Assembly: GCA_026416455.1 (NCBI GenBank) | Contig: JAOAFE010000001.1 | Location: forward strand, 62,001-126,000 | From: Syntrophales bacterium | Lineage (GTDB): Bacteria > Desulfobacterota > Syntrophia > Syntrophales > UBA8958 | Direction: 5' to 3' | DNA: 64,000 nt | Shown: piece by piece, positions 48,669 to 58,326 of the stretch | Position numbering within the stretch: the first letter of the stretch is position 1 | How the letters are laid out: each line of letters begins with the position of its first letter | Position numbers and translations under genes: made by a program | The notes under the pieces: model-generated | Seen by the model: only the letters and a program-made list of their open reading frames with translations | What the model was told of the DNA's origin: nothing | Databases searched by the model: none

Positions 48669-50204
48669 CTACAGGGGAATGTTACCATGCTTCTTCCAGG
48701 GTCGCTCTTCTTTTTTATTAGCCAGCATCTTCAAGGCCTTGATAATATAGGGTCTTGTATCCCGGGGGTCTATAACCTGCTCGATGAGCCCGCGAGATGC
48801 TGCTTGATAGGGGGTGTAAAAGTTATTGATATATTCTTCTATCTTTTGCTTCTTTTCCTCTTCGCTTTCTTTGCGGAAGATGATGTTGGCGGCACCTTCG
48901 GCGCCCATGACCGCTATTTCCGCTGTCGGCCAGGCCATCACAATGTCGGCGCCCGCCTGACCGCTGCACATGCCAAGGTATGCGCCGCCATAAGCCTTTC
49001 TGATCACTATGGTAATCTTTGGTACCGTCGCTTCCGGGTATACGTAGAGGAGTTTTGCCCCGTGGCGGATTATTCCTCCGAATTCCTGCTGTGTTCCCGG
49101 AAGGTAACCGGGTACGTCGACGAAGGTAAGAATAGGAATGTTAAAGCAATCACAGAAGCGGATAAAGCGGGCTGCCTTGTCGGAGGAATTAATGTCAAGG
49201 CATCCGGCCATGTAAAGTGGTTGGTTAGCAATAATACCGACCGTCTGCCCATTCATACGGGCAAAACAAGTAATAATGTTTGGGGCAAAGAGTCGCTGGC
49301 TTTCAAAAATTTCCCCATTGTCCACAATCATTTTGATGAGTTTTTTCATGTCGTACGGGCGATTGCTTTGGTCTGGAACGATAGAAAGGAGATTTTCTTC
49401 CCTCCTGTCGGGGGGATCATTGCAAGGTACGACTGGTGGTTTTTCCAAGTGGCTGGAGGGAAGATAGGAAAGAAGATTTTTTATTTGATCTATGCACTCT
49501 TCGTCACTGTCCGCCATAAAATGGGCGACGCCGCTTTTTTGGTTATGGGTGAGGGCGCCGCCTAATTCTACAGCCGTAACCTCTTCACCGGTGGTGGCTT
49601 TTACGACCTGGGGACCGGTAATGAACATTTGAGCGTAGTCCTTCTTTACCATAAAAATAAAATCCATCAGCGCCGGGGAATAAACGGCCCCACCGGCTGA
49701 GGGGCCCATGATGGCACAAATTTGAGGAATCACTCCCGAGGCCATCGTATTTTTGTAAAATATGCGTCCGTAACCGGCGAGAGAATCTACCCCTTCTTGT
49801 ATCCTGGCACCTCCCGAGTCATTTAGCCCAACAATCGGCACCTTGGCTGACATGGCCCGATCGAGACACTTACATATTTTCAAAGCATGCATTTCTCCCA
49901 AGGAACCACCCACAGCACTGAAGTCCTGGGCATAGGCAAAAACAAATCGTCCATTTACCTGACCATATCCAGTTACGACACCTTCTCCGGGAATTTCCAC
50001 TTTGTCCATACCGAAATTGGTGCATCGATGGGTCACAAACTTGTCCAGTTCTACGAAAGTACCTTCATCAAATAGGCGAGCTAGCCTTTCCCTTGCGGTG
50101 AGCCTGCCAGTAGATTTTACTTTCTCGAGTGCCGCTTCTCCTCCTCCCAGTTCAACTCGCCTTGACTTTTCTCTCAGCTGCTCTAATTTTTCCTTGGTCG
50201 TCAC
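48669..50204 (-). CDS. mmdA: Acyl-CoA carboxylase carboxyltransferase subunit (propionyl-CoA carboxylase beta / methylmalonyl-CoA decarboxylase alpha type)
   Basis: GRLTARERLARLFDEGTFVELDKFVTHRC...GEGVVTGYGQVNGRFVFAYAQDFSAVGGSLGEMHALKI; FVDVPGYLPGTQQEFGGIIRHGAKLLYVYPEATVPKITIVIRKAYGGAY. Confidence 0.93.
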   Translation of the reverse strand: MTTKEKLEQLREKSRRVELGGGEAALEKVKSTGRLTARERLARLFDEGTFVELDKFVTHRCTNFGMDKVEIPGEGVVTGYGQVNGRFVFAYAQDFSAVGGSLGEMHALKICKCLDRAMSAKVPIVGLNDSGGARIQEGVDSLAGYGRIFYKNTMASGVIPQICAIMGPSAGGAVYSPALMDFIFMVKKDYAQMFITGPQVVKATTGEEVTAVELGGALTHNQKSGVAHFMADSDEECIDQIKNLLSYLPSSHLEKPPVVPCNDPPDRREENLLSIVPDQSNRPYDMKKLIKMIVDNGEIFESQRLFAPNIITCFARMNGQTVGIIANQPLYMAGCLDINSSDKAARFIRFCDCFNIPILTFVDVPGYLPGTQQEFGGIIRHGAKLLYVYPEATVPKITIVIRKAYGGAYLGMCSGQAGADIVMAWPTAEIAVMGAEGAANIIFRKESEEEKKQKIEEYINNFYTPYQAASRGLIEQVIDPRDTRPYIIKALKMLANKKEERPWKKHGNIPL

Positions 50205-50229
50205 CTTTTTTGACCCCCTTGGTTAGTTT

Positions 50230-50631
50230 TTATGTTCTTTCACTCAACTCTATCAGTACACCACCTGTTGCTTTGGGATGAACGAAAGCTATAGAGGCCC
50301 CTCCTGCCCCATATCTCGGTTCCTCATCGATTAGCCTTACTCCCTTTTCCTTGAGTTCTTCTAAGGCTGCTTTTATGTTGTCAACTTGCAGAGCAATATG
50401 CTGAATACCTTCGCCGTTTTTTTCTATGAAACGGGCGATGGGACCATCCGGGGCGGTTGATTCTAACAGCTCAATCTCCGAATCACCTACGGGTATAAAG
50501 GCGACCCGAACCTTTTGCTCCCCTACCTCTTCCGTTCCCACGACTTTTAACCCGAGGAGCTCGTAAAACTTCAAACTTTCTTCAATACTTTTAACCGCGA
50601 TACCGATATGGTCGATCTTTTTTACCTTCAT
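50230..50631 (-). CDS. mce: Methylmalonyl-CoA epimerase
   Basis: [26 protein letters not shown]...[14 protein letters not shown]...[16 protein letters not shown]. Confidence 0.95.
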   Translation of the reverse strand: MKVKKIDHIGIAVKSIEESLKFYELLGLKVVGTEEVGEQKVRVAFIPVGDSEIELLESTAPDGPIARFIEKNGEGIQHIALQVDNIKAALEELKEKGVRLIDEEPRYGAGGASIAFVHPKATGGVLIELSERT

Positions 50632-50644
50632 GGTGCATCCTCCG

Positions 50645-51649
50645 TCAAGATGAAATGTGCCTTAGGCGAGACAAAATATGTTCTGCCGCCGAGGTTGGGG
50701 ATACAGTTCCTTCCTCGATATCCTTGATTAAGGACATGAGGTTTTTTTTTACTTCTTCATCCTGGAAAAACCACAGCTCTAGACCTTCGCGAACGAGTGA
50801 CCAGAACCACTCGAGGTTTTGTGCCTTTCTTTTCCTTTCTAGTTCTCCATGCTCGGTCATCTTTCTTCTATGTGTAAGAATTACATCAAGAATACGGTCT
50901 AATCCTTCCATTGTAAGGGCACTACACGTCAAAACAGGGGGTGTCCAGATTCTCGTCGGGGGATTTATGAGATGGAAGGCGATTTCATACTGTTGACGTG
51001 CGGCCTTTGCCCGCTCGATATTGTCGCCATCTGCCTTATTAATAGCCAGGGCATCGGCCAATTCCAAAACCCCTTTTTTGATTCCCTGGAGTTCGTCACC
51101 TGCGCCGGCGATCATGAGGACTAGAAAGAAGTCTACCATGGTGGCCACCGTTACTTCCGATTGACCGACACCAACCGTTTCCACTATAATCCAATCGAAT
51201 CCGGCCGCTTCGCAGATTAGCATGGTCTCACGCGTTTTCCTGGCCACTCCACCTAAGGTGCCCCCAGAAGCGGAGGGGCGTATGAAGGCGTTCGGATCAA
51301 CGGCAAGTTTTTCCATTCGCGTCTTGTCGGCCATAATACTTCCCCCCGTCCTAGGGCTGCTGGGATCTACGGCGAGAACGGCGACACGGTGACCACGGGC
51401 GGTTAACATTTTACCGAAACTTTCAATAAACGTGCTTTTCCCAGCTCCAGGGAGACCTGTTATACCTAAGCGCACCGCTTTTCCCGTAAAGGGCAAAATC
51501 CGGTCTAAGATTTTTCTGGCCGCTTCCTGATGGGCTTTAAGTGTGCTCTCAATGAGGGTAATAGATTTGGCTAGAATCCGCCGATCCCCACTTAAGATAC
51601 CATCAATATACTCCTTTATTTGCTTTTCCGAAATCTGGTCGATACTCAC
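50645..51649 (-). CDS. meaB: Methylmalonyl-CoA mutase-associated GTPase MeaB/ArgK
   Basis: [62 protein letters not shown]. Confidence 0.96.
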   Translation of the reverse strand: MSIDQISEKQIKEYIDGILSGDRRILAKSITLIESTLKAHQEAARKILDRILPFTGKAVRLGITGLPGAGKSTFIESFGKMLTARGHRVAVLAVDPSSPRTGGSIMADKTRMEKLAVDPNAFIRPSASGGTLGGVARKTRETMLICEAAGFDWIIVETVGVGQSEVTVATMVDFFLVLMIAGAGDELQGIKKGVLELADALAINKADGDNIERAKAARQQYEIAFHLINPPTRIWTPPVLTCSALTMEGLDRILDVILTHRRKMTEHGELERKRKAQNLEWFWSLVREGLELWFFQDEEVKKNLMSLIKDIEEGTVSPTSAAEHILSRLRHISS

Positions 51650-53781
51650 GGGATATACTTTTCTTCCAAGAGTTTGAGGACTTGAGTCGCTGATTCCGTA
51701 ATGGGAGTACCAGGTCCGTAGATACCCTTGACTCCGTGGGCGTATAGGAACTCGTAATCCGGTGGGGGAATGATGCCTCCCACAATAACGATGATGTCTT
51801 CTCCGCCCATCTTTTTCAATTCCTCGATGAGCATGGGCACTAACACTTTATGTCCCGCTGCTAGGCTAGAGACGCCCACTACATGGACATCGTTCTCCAC
51901 TGCCATTTTGGCTGCTTCTTCCGGTGTTTGGAACATGGGGCTTAAATCCACATCGAATCCTAGATCGGCGTAAGCTGAGGCAACCACCTTCATCCCTCGA
52001 TCGTGTCCATCTTGTCCCATTTTTGTTATTAATATCCTGGGACGGCGCCCCGTTTTGTTTTTGAACGCTTCTGTGCGTTGGCGGATATTTTCTATAACCC
52101 CGTTTTCTCCGTATTCGGAGGCATAAACACCGGTGATCAACTTCTGCGGAGCTACATATCGGCCAAACACCTTTTCCATGGCTTCCGATACTTCCCCCAC
52201 TGTGGCGCGAAGACGGATGGCTTCAATGGTTACCTCTAATAGATTTCCTCCTTTTTCGGCCACCTCCGTAATTTTTTCAAGAGCTCTTTTAACCGCTTCG
52301 TTATCCCGCTTGGCCTTTAATTCCTTTAATCGAGCAATCTGCTCTTCTCGAACCGTCGAGGGGACCTCGAGGACTTGAACGGGAACCTCTTCCTCAATCT
52401 GGTATTTGTTCACACCGACGATAATATCCTTTCCCTGATCGATGCGGGCTTGCCTTCTTGCGGCCGATTCCTCGATCAGCATTTTGGGCATGCCCGTTTC
52501 TATAGCTCTGGCCATGCCGCCTAAAGACTCTATCTCATCCATTATCTTTTGGGCTTCTCGGATAATAGCGCCCGTCAAAGCTTCCACGTAATAGGAGCCA
52601 CCCAACGGATCCACGACGTGACATACCTGAGATTCCTCACGAATGATGAGTTGTGTATTACGTGCGATGCGGGCCGAGAAGGGGGTAGGAAGGCTAATGG
52701 CTTCATCAAAGGAATTGGTGTGAAGAGACTGCGTGCCACCAAGCACAGCCGCTAGGGCCTCGATGGTCGTGCGGATAATATTGTTGTAGGGGTCTTGTTC
52801 TGTCAGGCTCCATCCTGACGTTTGAACGTGGGTTCTAAGAACGGTAGATCTGGGATTTTGGGGATTGAATTCGCTTACAATTTTATGCCACAAGTATCTG
52901 GCAGCCCTCAGTTTTGCAATTTCCATAAAGAAATTCATACCGACCCCAAAAAAGAAGGACAGTCTGGGGGCAAAATCGTCTATCTTCAGGCCTGCATCGA
53001 GGGCGGCGCGAATATATTCTTTCCCGTCAGCCAGGGTAAAGGCGACTTCGATGACGGAATTGGCACCCGCCTCCATAATATGGTAACCACTAATGGAAAC
53101 GGTATTGTATTTGGGCATGTGTTTGGAACAGTAGGATATAACGTCCGACACGATGCGCATAGACGGACGGGGAGGGTAAATATAGGTGTTACGGGTAAGG
53201 AATTCTTTCAAAATGTCATTCTGGATGGTGCCGGACAGTTGCTCTTGTTTTACCCCTTGCTCTTCGGCCGCTACGATATAGCCCGCCAGGATAGGCAAAA
53301 CGGCGCCATTCATGGTCATAGATACGGATACCTTATCTAGGGGGATTTGGTCGAAAAGGATTTTCATATCTTCCACAGAGTCAATGGCCACGCCCGCTTT
53401 CCCCACATCTCCGGCTACACGAGGATGGTCTGAATCATATCCACGGTGGGTGGCGAGGTCGAAGGCGACAGAAAGGCCTGTTTGACCGGCCGCCAGACTC
53501 TTACGATAAAATTCGTTTGATTCTTTTGCCGTTGCAAATCCCGCATATTGCCTGATCGTCCAGGGTTGATTCGTATACATAGTTGCTGTGGGACCCCGAA
53601 GATAGGGGGCCATTCCAGACAAGGTATTGATAAAATCCAGACCTTCTAAGTCTTCCCAGGTATAGATAGGCTTTACGGTAATTCCCTCTGGCGTCTGCCA
53701 AAAAATAGTATCCAGTGGTTTTCCTTTAAGCTCTTTGATGGCGAGTTCTCGCCATTTGTTCATATCCTTATGCTCGGCCAT
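51646..53781 (-). CDS. Methylmalonyl-CoA mutase (fused catalytic and B12-binding domains)
   Basis: [59 protein letters not shown]12-binding [26 protein letters not shown]. Confidence 0.97.
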   Translation of the reverse strand: MAEHKDMNKWRELAIKELKGKPLDTIFWQTPEGITVKPIYTWEDLEGLDFINTLSGMAPYLRGPTATMYTNQPWTIRQYAGFATAKESNEFYRKSLAAGQTGLSVAFDLATHRGYDSDHPRVAGDVGKAGVAIDSVEDMKILFDQIPLDKVSVSMTMNGAVLPILAGYIVAAEEQGVKQEQLSGTIQNDILKEFLTRNTYIYPPRPSMRIVSDVISYCSKHMPKYNTVSISGYHIMEAGANSVIEVAFTLADGKEYIRAALDAGLKIDDFAPRLSFFFGVGMNFFMEIAKLRAARYLWHKIVSEFNPQNPRSTVLRTHVQTSGWSLTEQDPYNNIIRTTIEALAAVLGGTQSLHTNSFDEAISLPTPFSARIARNTQLIIREESQVCHVVDPLGGSYYVEALTGAIIREAQKIMDEIESLGGMARAIETGMPKMLIEESAARRQARIDQGKDIIVGVNKYQIEEEVPVQVLEVPSTVREEQIARLKELKAKRDNEAVKRALEKITEVAEKGGNLLEVTIEAIRLRATVGEVSEAMEKVFGRYVAPQKLITGVYASEYGENGVIENIRQRTEAFKNKTGRRPRILITKMGQDGHDRGMKVVASAYADLGFDVDLSPMFQTPEEAAKMAVENDVHVVGVSSLAAGHKVLVPMLIEELKKMGGEDIIVIVGGIIPPPDYEFLYAHGVKGIYGPGTPITESATQVLKLLEEKYIP

Positions 53782-53812
53782 TACCTCTCCTCCCACACAT
53801 TCAAGCTATGTT

Positions 53813-53842
53813 TTTATATGTAGGAAGCCGTAATTTGTGCAA
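53813..53842 (-). promoter_or_regulatory. Candidate promoter for the methylmalonyl-CoA mutase gene cluster
   Basis: Minus strand TTGCAC, 18 nt, TATAAA; GGGAGGAGAGG SD before the ATG. Confidence 0.5.
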
Positions 53843-53925
53843 TCGGTCTATAAACTGAAAAAAGGGGAGATTGATGGCTGCAAAAGACAAGGTAATATCC
53901 CGTCGGGCCATCGGATTTTGTCTGA

Positions 53926-54564
53926 TTAGCCGATTAAACCGTTTTCTATAGCGTAGCGGGTGAGCTCTACCGTGTTTTTCAAATGCAATTTTTCCAGGAT
54001 GCTCGTTCGGTAAGCACTTATGGTTTTTACACTGAGGGAGAGCTCTTCGGCTATTTCGGCTGTTGTTTTCCCGGCGGCAATCTTGAGCATTATCTGGTAT
54101 TCGCGGTCGGTGAGAGATTCGTGTGGTAATTTTTTCCCTTCCCCTGAGAGGTAATACGTGAGTCTTTCGGCGAGGGAAGAACTAACATAGCGTCCGCCAC
54201 TGGATACCTTCCGGATCGCAGTTATAAGCTCTGTGGGAGCACTAGTTTTGGTAAGATAACCTGATGCTCCCGCTCGAAAAGCCCGAATGGCAAATTGTTC
54301 TTCCGGGTACATGGTTACGATTAGAATGGGTAGATGGGGAAAAAGGGATTTTATTTCTTTGGTTATGACCAGGCCACTTTCTCCTGGCATGGAAATATCC
54401 AAAATTAGACAATCAAATTTCTTTTCCTGAAGGAGTTTTAAGACCTCGGTTCCGTTTTCTGCTTCTCCTACGACTTCCATCTCGCCATCGGCGGCAATGA
54501 TTTTCTTTAATCCTTCCCGCACTACGGGATGGTCATCGGCTACTAGGACCCGAATGCGTTTCAT
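53926..54564 (-). CDS. NarL/FixJ-family response regulator (LuxR-type HTH)
   Basis: RVLVADDHPVVREGLKKIIAADGEMEVVGEAENG...LILDISMPGESG...LTDREYQIMLKIAAGKTTAEIAEELSLSVKTISAYRTSILEKL. Confidence 0.97.
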   Translation of the reverse strand: MKRIRVLVADDHPVVREGLKKIIAADGEMEVVGEAENGTEVLKLLQEKKFDCLILDISMPGESGLVITKEIKSLFPHLPILIVTMYPEEQFAIRAFRAGASGYLTKTSAPTELITAIRKVSSGGRYVSSSLAERLTYYLSGEGKKLPHESLTDREYQIMLKIAAGKTTAEIAEELSLSVKTISAYRTSILEKLHLKNTVELTRYAIENGLIG

Positions 54565-54570
54565 CTATCA

Positions 54571-55986
54571 TCACCCCAAGGGTAAAGATACGCTTACCGT
54601 TGTTCCCTCGTTTTCCTTTCCTAAGATGGAAAAATTTCCTCCCCACAGGAAAGTGCGTTCTTTGATACCTAGAAGTCCGAAAGAGTTGGGTTTGTCCAAT
54701 TCTTCTTTGGCTAGTCCCCGACCATCATCTTTGATGGTTAAGACAATTTGCCCCTTTTCCTGTTTTAAAGTTATCGAAACTTCTTTTGCCCCTGAATGGC
54801 GGGCTACGTTGGTTAATGCCTCTTGAAGAATCCTAAACAAGGTTAGAGTCCTATTCGTGTCGAGTTTTATCTCTTCTGGAAAGATATCTATTTGGCACCT
54901 GATACCCGTTCGCTTTTGAAATTCCTCCGCTTGCCAACAGATGGCTGCTGTCAACCCCAAATGATCGAGAACGGCTGGCCTTAAATCTTGGTAAATACGT
55001 CTCAGGCTTTCCGTAATTTTGTTTATAAGATTTAATGATGAACAGACCGTGTCTCTTACTCTTTCATCGTAGTCTTTCGTGTGTTGTGCGAGGAGAATTA
55101 AGTCCATATGAAGAGCCGTAAGAAGTTGTCCTAATTCATCGTGCAATTCCCTTGCAATGTAGGCCCGTTCTTTTTCCCTTACATCTTCTAAGTGGGCCGT
55201 AAGTTGTCTTAGACGCCTTCTCGATTCTTCCAATTCTCTGCCTATTCTTTTTCTATCTGTGATGTCTTCATAGGTAATCACGAGACGTCCGTCCTTTTCA
55301 TAGTCTCCAATTGGCGTTGCACTGATAAGGCATTCTATATCACTCCCATGACGTGTCCGGCAGGTGAATTCTGTGTAGAAAACACGCTGGCGTTCGAGGG
55401 TCAGATGTAGGTTTCTAATGAATCGTCGAAAATGGGCTTCCGATGGGTAAAATATTCTCATATCTAAATTTTCAATTTCATGGGGCTCCCAACCAAAAAC
55501 CTTCTTTACACCTGGGTTGGCGAAGACAATTCTTCCTTTCTGGAGGCCCAGAACAGCGTGTGGTATGGCCTCAAGAATAGAGGCCTCCAAGGCCTTTAAT
55601 TCCTCGATTTCTCGCTGAGCCCTAATAAGTTCCGTTACGTCCAGAGAAGTGCCTAGGATGGCTCTCCTCCCCTGATATTCGATGGATGAAACGGCCTCCG
55701 TGATCCAATGAATTTCTCCTGTTCGAGAGACGGTACGAAAAATGTAAGGGGTATTCCTCAACCCTTTGAGCATGGAGATGGCATTTTCCCTTGCCGTCTG
55801 TCTATCTTCGGGATGGATGATACTGGTCGATTCCATTCCAATCATTTCCTCTTTTCGGTAGCCGGAGCGAGCAGCCGTAAAATCGTTGACCATAACGAAT
55901 CGTCCATCCTGAATAACGTAGACTCCGGCTTTGGGCGTGTTTTCCAAGGCGGCCAGTAGGCTTTCGGTCAGAGTATTAGTCACCAT
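54571..55986 (-). CDS. PAS-domain sensor histidine kinase (HisKA_3 / NarX-like)
   Basis: Two PAS segments, EKERAYIARELHDELGQLLTALHMDL (H-box), DDGRGLAKEELDKPNSFGLLGIKERTFLWGG (ATPase). Confidence 0.96.
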   Translation of the reverse strand: MVTNTLTESLLAALENTPKAGVYVIQDGRFVMVNDFTAARSGYRKEEMIGMESTSIIHPEDRQTARENAISMLKGLRNTPYIFRTVSRTGEIHWITEAVSSIEYQGRRAILGTSLDVTELIRAQREIEELKALEASILEAIPHAVLGLQKGRIVFANPGVKKVFGWEPHEIENLDMRIFYPSEAHFRRFIRNLHLTLERQRVFYTEFTCRTRHGSDIECLISATPIGDYEKDGRLVITYEDITDRKRIGRELEESRRRLRQLTAHLEDVREKERAYIARELHDELGQLLTALHMDLILLAQHTKDYDERVRDTVCSSLNLINKITESLRRIYQDLRPAVLDHLGLTAAICWQAEEFQKRTGIRCQIDIFPEEIKLDTNRTLTLFRILQEALTNVARHSGAKEVSITLKQEKGQIVLTIKDDGRGLAKEELDKPNSFGLLGIKERTFLWGGNFSILGKENEGTTVSVSLPLG

Positions 55987-56027
55987 ATTTTAAATAAATA
56001 CGTCTAAGCCAATAGATGTGTCAACGG

Positions 56028-56050
56028 ATGATTTATTGATTATAAATCAT
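56028..56050. repeat. Perfect inverted repeat, candidate operator
   Basis: ATGATTTAT-TGATT-ATAAATCAT, 9-bp arms, 5-bp spacer. Confidence 0.7.
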
Positions 56051-56064
56051 TGACCTCCAGGTCA
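56051..56064. repeat. Adjacent perfect inverted repeat, candidate operator
   Basis: TGACCT-CC-AGGTCA, 6-bp arms. Confidence 0.6.
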
Positions 56065-56108
56065 GCAAAATAATATGAAGGGAGAAATGTTTAGGTGAGG
56101 TGTTGGGC

Positions 56109-56834
56109 ATGAACAAAATGACGTATGCAAGGAAAGATGAATTTGCCATTATCACCTTCGATGATGGGAAAGTGAATGCCATGAATTGGGAATTCTTTCG
56201 GGAATTAAACGACTGTTTAGACCGGGCCGAGGCAGAGAAGGTAAGGAGTGTTATTTTTACTGGTCGTCCGGGAATTTTTTCTGCCGGTTTAGATCTGAAA
56301 CTCCTCCCTACTCAGACGTTAGCCGAGCAGATAGATTTTCAAAGGTTGTTTGCCGAGACAATGCTTCGCATCTACTCTTTTCCCATTCCTACCATTGCCT
56401 CATATGCGGGACATGCCATTGCCGGAGGGGTTATCCTATCTTGTGCCTGTGATTGGTTTATCTTAGGTGACGGTCCTTATCGTATTCAAATCAATGAAGT
56501 ACGGAATAAAATGATACTTCCCAGTTGGATTGTTTTGATCTGTCGCTCTTCGGTGCCTCATCGTTACTGGAAAGAAGCCTTACTTCATGCCCGTCCTTAT
56601 AGCCCGCGTGAGGCGTATGAAAGGGGAATCGCCGATGAGCTCGTTTCAGAAGGAGAAGACTGCATAAAGTCGGCCTTGGAGAAAGCGAGGGATTTGATGG
56701 AACTTTATCCACCCGCTTACACCCTTACGAAAAAGTTCATGCGGGAGGAAGAGGTTAACCGAGTCATGGGCGTTTTTGAAAAGGAGTTGCTCACCTGGCG
56801 TTTAACTTACCAGCGAGATGCTGTGAAGGAGTAG
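56109..56834 (+). CDS. Enoyl-CoA hydratase/isomerase family protein
   Basis: VRSVIFTGRPGIFSAGLDLKLLPT; SYAGHAIAGGVILSCACDWFILGDGPYRIQINEVRNKM. Confidence 0.9.
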   Translation: MNKMTYARKDEFAIITFDDGKVNAMNWEFFRELNDCLDRAEAEKVRSVIFTGRPGIFSAGLDLKLLPTQTLAEQIDFQRLFAETMLRIYSFPIPTIASYAGHAIAGGVILSCACDWFILGDGPYRIQINEVRNKMILPSWIVLICRSSVPHRYWKEALLHARPYSPREAYERGIADELVSEGEDCIKSALEKARDLMELYPPAYTLTKKFMREEEVNRVMGVFEKELLTWRLTYQRDAVKE

Positions 56835-57382
56835 GTAAAATTATTGTCTGCTGTTGCCAGAGAAGGGAGGAGGGCATCTTTTTCCGAGACGATGGGAGAT
56901 TCTATGGGCCATTTTATTCCGATCGCAGGGTCGTTCCAGATGATGCCTCTTTCCGACTGCGGGTTATAGTCTTGAGTGACCTTATACATAACCACAGCAC
57001 TTGCGCTCAGTACACAGAACCCGTGGGCAAAACCAGGTGGAATATACAATAGTCGACCTTCTCGGGCCGACAGTTTGATCCCTAACCACTTGCCATAGGT
57101 AGGCGAACCCTTACGTATGTCTACAGCGCAGTCGAAAATCTCTCCGTAAAGGGCGACAACTAATTTCCCTTGGGCGTGCGGTTCCATTTGGTAGTGAAGG
57201 CCTCTCAATACGTTCTGAACGGAAAATGAGAAATTGTCCTGAACAAAAGAGATAGGTAGTCCCCATCGTTGGAAAGCTTCAACTTTAAAAATCTCGGCAA
57301 AAAATCCTCTATGGTCAGGATAGATGTCAGTTTCTATTAGGGTTACCCCTTCTATCTCTGTGGGATGAAAACGAAAAGACAT
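56807..57382 (-). CDS. rfbC: dTDP-4-dehydrorhamnose 3,5-epimerase
   Basis: EGVTLIETDIYPDHRGFFAEIFKVEAFQRWGLPISFVQDNFSFSVQNVLRGLHYQMEPHAQGKLV...GIIWNDPAIGIKWPI. Confidence 0.95.
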   Translation of the reverse strand: MSFRFHPTEIEGVTLIETDIYPDHRGFFAEIFKVEAFQRWGLPISFVQDNFSFSVQNVLRGLHYQMEPHAQGKLVVALYGEIFDCAVDIRKGSPTYGKWLGIKLSAREGRLLYIPPGFAHGFCVLSASAVVMYKVTQDYNPQSERGIIWNDPAIGIKWPIESPIVSEKDALLPSLATADNNFTYSFTASRW

Positions 57383-57395
57383 AGGATTGTTCCGT

Positions 57396-57728
57396 TCACG
57401 TATTTATCTTTTCCGGCGGCCTTCTTTCCGGTACGTAACGATGCTCTATCTTATCATCGTTCCATTCTTGGGTAACATAGAGTCCACAGTAGCAACTGCC
57501 ATATTCTTTGAGGTCAGCCTCGCGGTAGGCGCAGGGGCAAATTATATCTCGGTCCTGCTCCCTATTGCCTGAGGCAAGACGGCAAGGGCAAGACATGTAA
57601 CCATAGCGTTCTTTGTTTTTAAGGAGGCTTTTTAGGATATCAAGGACCCACTCGCGGTCCCGATTGAAGAAGTAGCCTCTCGGTTCCTGAATTTTTCGCA
57701 ACGTTTCGTACAATTCTTCGGGTGTCAT
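57396..57728 (-). CDS. Ferredoxin-thioredoxin reductase catalytic (beta) subunit-like
   Basis: YMSCPCRLASGNREQDRDIICPCAYREADLKEYGSCYCGLYVTQEW: CPC...CPC...CYC motif. Confidence 0.92.
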   Translation of the reverse strand: MTPEELYETLRKIQEPRGYFFNRDREWVLDILKSLLKNKERYGYMSCPCRLASGNREQDRDIICPCAYREADLKEYGSCYCGLYVTQEWNDDKIEHRYVPERRPPEKINT

Positions 57729-57976
57729 TTTATGTCCAAGGCCTCCCGGATCGCCTGCTCGTTATGTCCCACAATTACCCTTCCCTCGATAATAATAGTG
57801 GGGAATGAGCGGTTAGGATTATACTTAACTACCTCGTCGAGAACTTGTTTTTTTTCTTCTCCCTCTAGGAGATCCACGTCAATAAAGTCGTAATTAATGC
57901 CTTGATCAGTTAGAAATTTTTTGGTCGCCCGGCAATGGCTGCAGGTGCTGAGAGTGTAGAGAAAAACCTTTTTCAT
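57725..57976 (-). CDS. Glutaredoxin-family protein (CSHC active site)
   Basis: MKKVFLYTLSTCSHCRATKKFLTDQGINYDFIDVDLLEG...SFPTIII; ATGA-coupled to the FTR gene. Confidence 0.9.
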   Translation of the reverse strand: MKKVFLYTLSTCSHCRATKKFLTDQGINYDFIDVDLLEGEEKKQVLDEVVKYNPNRSFPTIIIEGRVIVGHNEQAIREALDIK

Positions 57977-57980
57977 ATGT

Positions 57981-58310
57981 TCACTCCTTTCTTTTTTGGT
58001 TGGACCACCTCGGGCATATCTCCGAGGAGCCCGGAATGTAATCCCGGCATATCCGGGGTCGGGTGTCATAAATGGTGCAGGAAAAAAGGGTTCCGTCGTT
58101 TTGCAGGAAGGGACAGAGATGAGAAAAATCGCCCGATTCCGAAGATACTATCCTATCACCCGCCCAGAGGTAGCGCTTACTTTCTATAATCTTGATGATG
58201 TCGTCTCTGCTCTCTCTTCTCCACCGATTATAATCTTCTTCTCTGGCATACGCGATCATATTTACGAAACAACACTTACCGCAACGCAGACACTTTTTTT
58301 TCTTTCCCAT
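57981..58310 (-). CDS. YkgJ-family cysteine-cluster protein
   Basis: CLRCGKCCFV...HLCPFLQNDGTLFSCTIYDTRPRICRDYIPGSSEICPRW. Confidence 0.85.
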   Translation of the reverse strand: MGKKKKCLRCGKCCFVNMIAYAREEDYNRWRRESRDDIIKIIESKRYLWAGDRIVSSESGDFSHLCPFLQNDGTLFSCTIYDTRPRICRDYIPGSSEICPRWSNQKRKE

Positions 58311-58326
58311 GATCGGAAAACTAACA

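Noticed and set aside
48687-49565. 292-aa plus-strand ORF antisense to the carboxyltransferase gene
   Set aside because: Low-complexity, no domain signature; the minus strand encodes a well-conserved carboxyltransferase.
52822-53340. 172-aa plus-strand ORF antisense to methylmalonyl-CoA mutase
   Set aside because: Shadow ORF opposite a strongly conserved enzyme.
53797-53925. Possible cobalamin riboswitch upstream of the B12-dependent methylmalonyl-CoA mutase gene
   Set aside because: Spacer is only ~130 nt and I could not see a B12-box-like motif; a normal promoter and SD explain the region.
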